The notes under the pieces: generated by a model | Told to the model about the DNA's origin: nothing | The model's database searches: none | The model's input: only the letters and a program-made list of their open reading frames with translations | Shown here: positions 60,612 to 64,000 of the stretch, one piece after another | Layout of the letters: each line of letters starts with the position of its first letter | Numbering within the stretch: the first letter of the stretch is position 1 | NCBI GenBank assembly: GCA_947561715.1 | Contig: OX387202.1 | Coordinates: 7,267,001-7,331,000, forward strand | DNA: 64,000 nucleotides | Direction: 5' to 3' | DNA from: Ascidia mentula | Lineage: Eukaryota; Chordata; Ascidiacea; Phlebobranchia; Ascidiidae | Position numbers and translations under genes: made by a program

Positions 60612-63600
60612 ATGAAGTACGTCTTGCATATTCTAAGTCTTTGGTCAGTTTTACTTATAGTCAACAGCTGCACTTTAAATGTGGGTTTGTTTGGACACTT
60701 CAAAGGCAAAGAAACGAAGACCTTCAGAAAAGCTCTCAAATGGATAGACAATAAAACTTACTTTCCTGGAGGCTGGAAGCTCAATGTTAAGTAAGTGTAC
60801 AAGTTAAAAAGTAAATTCGAGTTATTACATTTTCTAAACTGTCTTTAAATATCTTTAACCCAAAACAAAAACAATAGCTCAATTGCAAAAATGCCACTAA
60901 TTGAAAAAGTGGATAGCGCAGACGTTACACTTCGTCACAAGTCCTAAATGTTAGATTTTAGGTCGGTACAGCGGTATAATATAACTGACGAGTCAAATTG
61001 AAAAAAAAACTGGGCAACTGAAAACAAATCGAATGCTAGCATGTTCTTTTAAAAATAAATACATGGGACTTTTATATTTTCCTTTTATAAAAGACATTGC
61101 TTTTACTGAGCACATATCTTACACTCAACAATAGGTACGTTATTCTGTCTGTATTGTATACAGTGTGGCGTGATAAAAATATAATGCGCCATTTAAAAAA
61201 AAATTTTGCGGCAGTAGCTTAACCCTGCGGCAAGCTATTTTTTAATCGGTGCTCAATAGAAAAAAGGTCGAGAACTGTGTTAGGTGTGTTTTTTACCTGA
61301 ACACTACCGCGTTTAAGAGCACTTTCAACATTGTGCAAAAATTAGATTAAAAAATTTGACTGTCATGCTACAGAGTTATTTCGATCAATGCAACGTCCAG
61401 GGAAACGTTGGAATACGCAGAAAACCAAATGGTTTGGAAACTTGAAAAAATTATTCTTCAAAATGAGTTATCGCTTGTTGTTGGACCAAATACAGCTACG
61501 TATTTTGAAATGGTAAATATGTCAAATCAGGCACGCCATTTAAAATTTTAAACGTTTTACAAATATGCTCAGGTTCACCCCCCTGTTACTTCTGCCAAGG
61601 CCTTCCAAGTCTTTCCAAAGCCGTTGCCTTCGATATATGACGATGACTCGAGATTTCCCAACCTTATACACATAAAACCTGTGAGTTCGTGGAGAGCTGA
61701 GGTAAGATGGTTGGAAAAAAAATTTTGGTCTTTTCAATCTTATTTATTTTGTTTTTTTGGTTTTGTTGTTGTTGTTTTTCACGGAAACTTCTGACAAAAC
61801 CGCTGCTGATGCTGTAGAATATGATGTCATTGTTTTAGAGTATTTGGAACTTGACACAGTACTACGATCATAAAAATTTGACGATATTAGTCGGTAGTGA
61901 TGTGGATGGTTTAAACACCGTAGAACACATCCGGCAATGCGATGAAGAAAATAAGATGAAAATCAGGGCTATTTTCATTCAGGTTAAGTTGTTCTTGTAT
62001 AGATATATATTGTTTGTCAACCAATGCAAAATTTGTGCACAATGAATAAAAATTGATAAGTGTTCTCTTTTGATGTAACGAAATAATTCTTTTTTTAGAA
62101 AGGCGATTCACTGAAAACAGTTCTCCGCAAAACTGCTAAGCGGAAGCCTCACGCAATTTTAATATCTGCAAAACCTGACCTTGCTTATTCTCTGATTACT
62201 GAGGCTTACATTTTAAACATGACAGTTGGTAGAGGTTGGATGTGGATGGTAGATGACGATATAAGCAACCGTAAAGTAGAAAAGATAAGAACACAAAACG
62301 GCTCAGCGGTGTACTTTGATGGTATTTGATCTTGTGCTGGTGTGGCTTTCGAAATGTACAAATTTTACACGTGGAGAAAGGAGAAGTTTTTTCACAAAAT
62401 AATTTAATTTTTAGTTCTGATCATATAAAAACCACAACACTTTGAACTAGGTTTTGTTTTGATTGAATTGTAACCCGTATTGATTTCACGCAATTTCAGG
62501 GCTTATTGGATTTCAGCAACGAAACAATGTCGGCAGTCTCTTTCAGCAAAACTTGAATTATTATCTTGAATCCAAATTCAATAACTCTGATCTTTACCAA
62601 ATCAAGATGTACTTGGCACCCATCGCAGCACTTTCGGCTACCCTAAACGCGTCATGTAACATGCAGGTATTTTTCTACTGTAAATAGCTGACCATAAAAG
62701 TCAAATGGTTAAATAAAAATATTTAGCTTTTGAAAGAAATGGATAATACCATCTAGATTATAAGCAAAGCTACGAAATTTATTGCAGAATCCACAGCACC
62801 AGGTTCTATCAAATCTTCACAAGTTTACAGCCGTCCAACCTTCATTGGATACATTTGATGTGGTTTGTTCCAAACAAGCTGATTGGACAAACATCGGTGC
62901 CTTGGACACCTTAACAGGTCTAACTATGGACAGAAAAGCTGTATTGGAAACTGTCAACTCCTTACACACATTCTTCCTCCGCATTACAACCATAGTTGAG
63001 ACTCCATTTGTGTTTCCATCACCTTCCAACTCTTCTATTCTTCGTGGTTACTGTGTCGACCTACTCGAAGAATGGAGCAAATCAATCGGATTTACGTACA
63101 GTCTGAGACTGGTTGCAGACGGTCAATACGGAGGAATCAACAGCGAAAATGGGTCTTGGAATGGAATGATAGGAGAGGTGGAACGCGGTGAAGTGGATGT
63201 AGCTATAGGTTCCATCACAATTACCGAGGCTAGATCTCAAGTTGGCGTCTTTCTTCCAGCTTTCTTGGATCTAAAGTTGAAATTTCTTATACAGCGTTAT
63301 TTGACAGCGGAATCGGATTACGAATACAGTGCGTTCGCTTTCCTGTACACATTCGACACAAGCGTATACCACGCTACACTTATAAGCGTCGTTCTGGTCT
63401 CGGTTTTTCTTGTCTTTCTCTCAAAAGTCAGTCCATATGGAATTCGAGGACGATTTTTTCACACTTCTAAATCAGAGCATCGTGTGCCGAGACGGATGAA
63501 GTTGACGAAGAGTGAACGAAAACTTAAAGAGGAAAGGTCAGACGCCAACCGAGGAATGGGACTCAACAACGCCCTTTACTTTGTCTGGGCCGCCCTGTTT

Positions 63601-63919
63601 TGGCAAACACCTGAACGCGTGCCGAGGTCAATATCAGCAAGGGTAATTAGTGTCACATGGTACTTGGTAGCAGTTATTTTAGTGGCAAACTTCACAGCCA
63701 ATTTAGTAGGCGTAGTTCTACGTCACGACCCAAAGCTGTACACCATAAACTCGATAGAGGACCTTTTACTTCAAGATCAAGTTGGCTTCGGAACCGTTGA
63801 GAATAGTGCAGTGGAAACACAGCTCGAAACATCTAGGTCCAAGATGGGTGGACAATTATTTAGTTGGTTAGAAAATCATCCAGACCAAATACACCACGTG
63901 GTCCAAAATGTTAGTGCAG
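60612..63919 (+). CDS. Divergent ionotropic glutamate receptor (NMDA-receptor-like), 3' incomplete
   Basis: Exons in phase: 60612-60790, 61374-61512, 61573-61701, 61839-61982, 62099-62321, 62500-62666, 62788-63919 (donor GCAG|GTACAA; an in-frame TGA lies past it at 63946). About 704 residues. Signal peptide MKYVLHILSLWSVLLIVNSC; amino-terminal domain to about residue 390 (LSLVVGPNTA); S1 with GYCVDLLEEWSKSIGFTY and LVADGQYG...WNGMIGE as in NMDA subunits; ligand-binding Thr471 and Arg476 in ITITEAR, with the usual Pro replaced by Ser; M1 about 521-540; pore WAALFWQTPERVPRSISAR; M3 with NFTANLVGVV in place of the near-invariant SYTANLAAFL. S2, M4 and tail lie beyond the edge. It may have altered gating. 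Confidence 0.9.
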
Positions 63920-64000
63920 GTACAAACGATTTTGATATATTCGTTTGAGTTATAATTATTTTTTATAAAGCTTTTAAACATGTTTTTTAAATATACCTAA
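63920..64000 (+). other. Intron of the glutamate receptor, or its 3' end
   Basis: If the donor at 63920 is used, this is the start of an intron. If not, translation stops at TGA 63946-63948, leaving a receptor without most of S2 and M4. Conservation of S2 and M4 across the family favours splicing. Confidence 0.5.

Overview
The window looks like an invertebrate chordate (tunicate, Ciona-like) nuclear genome. It is AT-rich, genes are cut into many small exons with short GT-AG introns, and the four recognised conserved proteins (CARMIL, NELF-C/D, FEZ, SEM1) align directly with their human counterparts by eye. It also carries a Penelope-like retroelement, tRNA-derived SINEs and MITEs. The tunicate assignment is inference from gene style, not proof.

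Layout. 1.2-9.8 kb (-): a CARMIL (LRRC16) gene, 26 coding exons in the window, 3' end not found. 10.8 kb (-): tRNA-Lys(TTT). 12.1-14.2 kb (-): a four-exon gene for a small Ser/Pro-rich protein with an internal repeat. 16.6-19.0 kb (+) and 19.9-22.6 kb (-): two convergent genes for single-pass membrane proteins, one an orphan and one an LRR-Ig protein whose first intron holds a GC-rich block. 26.7 kb (-): single-exon SEM1/DSS1. 28.5-49 kb: an expanding cluster of secreted cysteine-rich TIL-domain genes (A, B, C on +, D on -). They sit among segmental duplications, an inverted Penelope-like element and SINE/MITE insertions. Gene D joins a TIL domain to 37 copies of a 16-residue repeat. 49-53 kb: a near-identical 1.45-kb duplication that copied the last exon of NELFCD. 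53.1-58.0 kb (-): NELFCD, 15 exons. 58.9-60.2 kb (-): single-exon FEZ/unc-76. 60.6 kb to right edge (+): a divergent ionotropic glutamate receptor, head-to-head with FEZ.

The conserved genes are ordinary housekeeping or neuronal loci: actin regulation, proteasome/DSS1, transcription pausing, kinesin adaptor, ion channel. The active part is the TIL cluster. There, phase-1 exons that each encode one TIL domain have been duplicated, fused and amplified, and one member gained a long 48-bp minisatellite coding array with a higher-order period of eight to nine units. Exon boundaries were chosen by hand from splice consensus, reading phase and homology; none was checked by computation.
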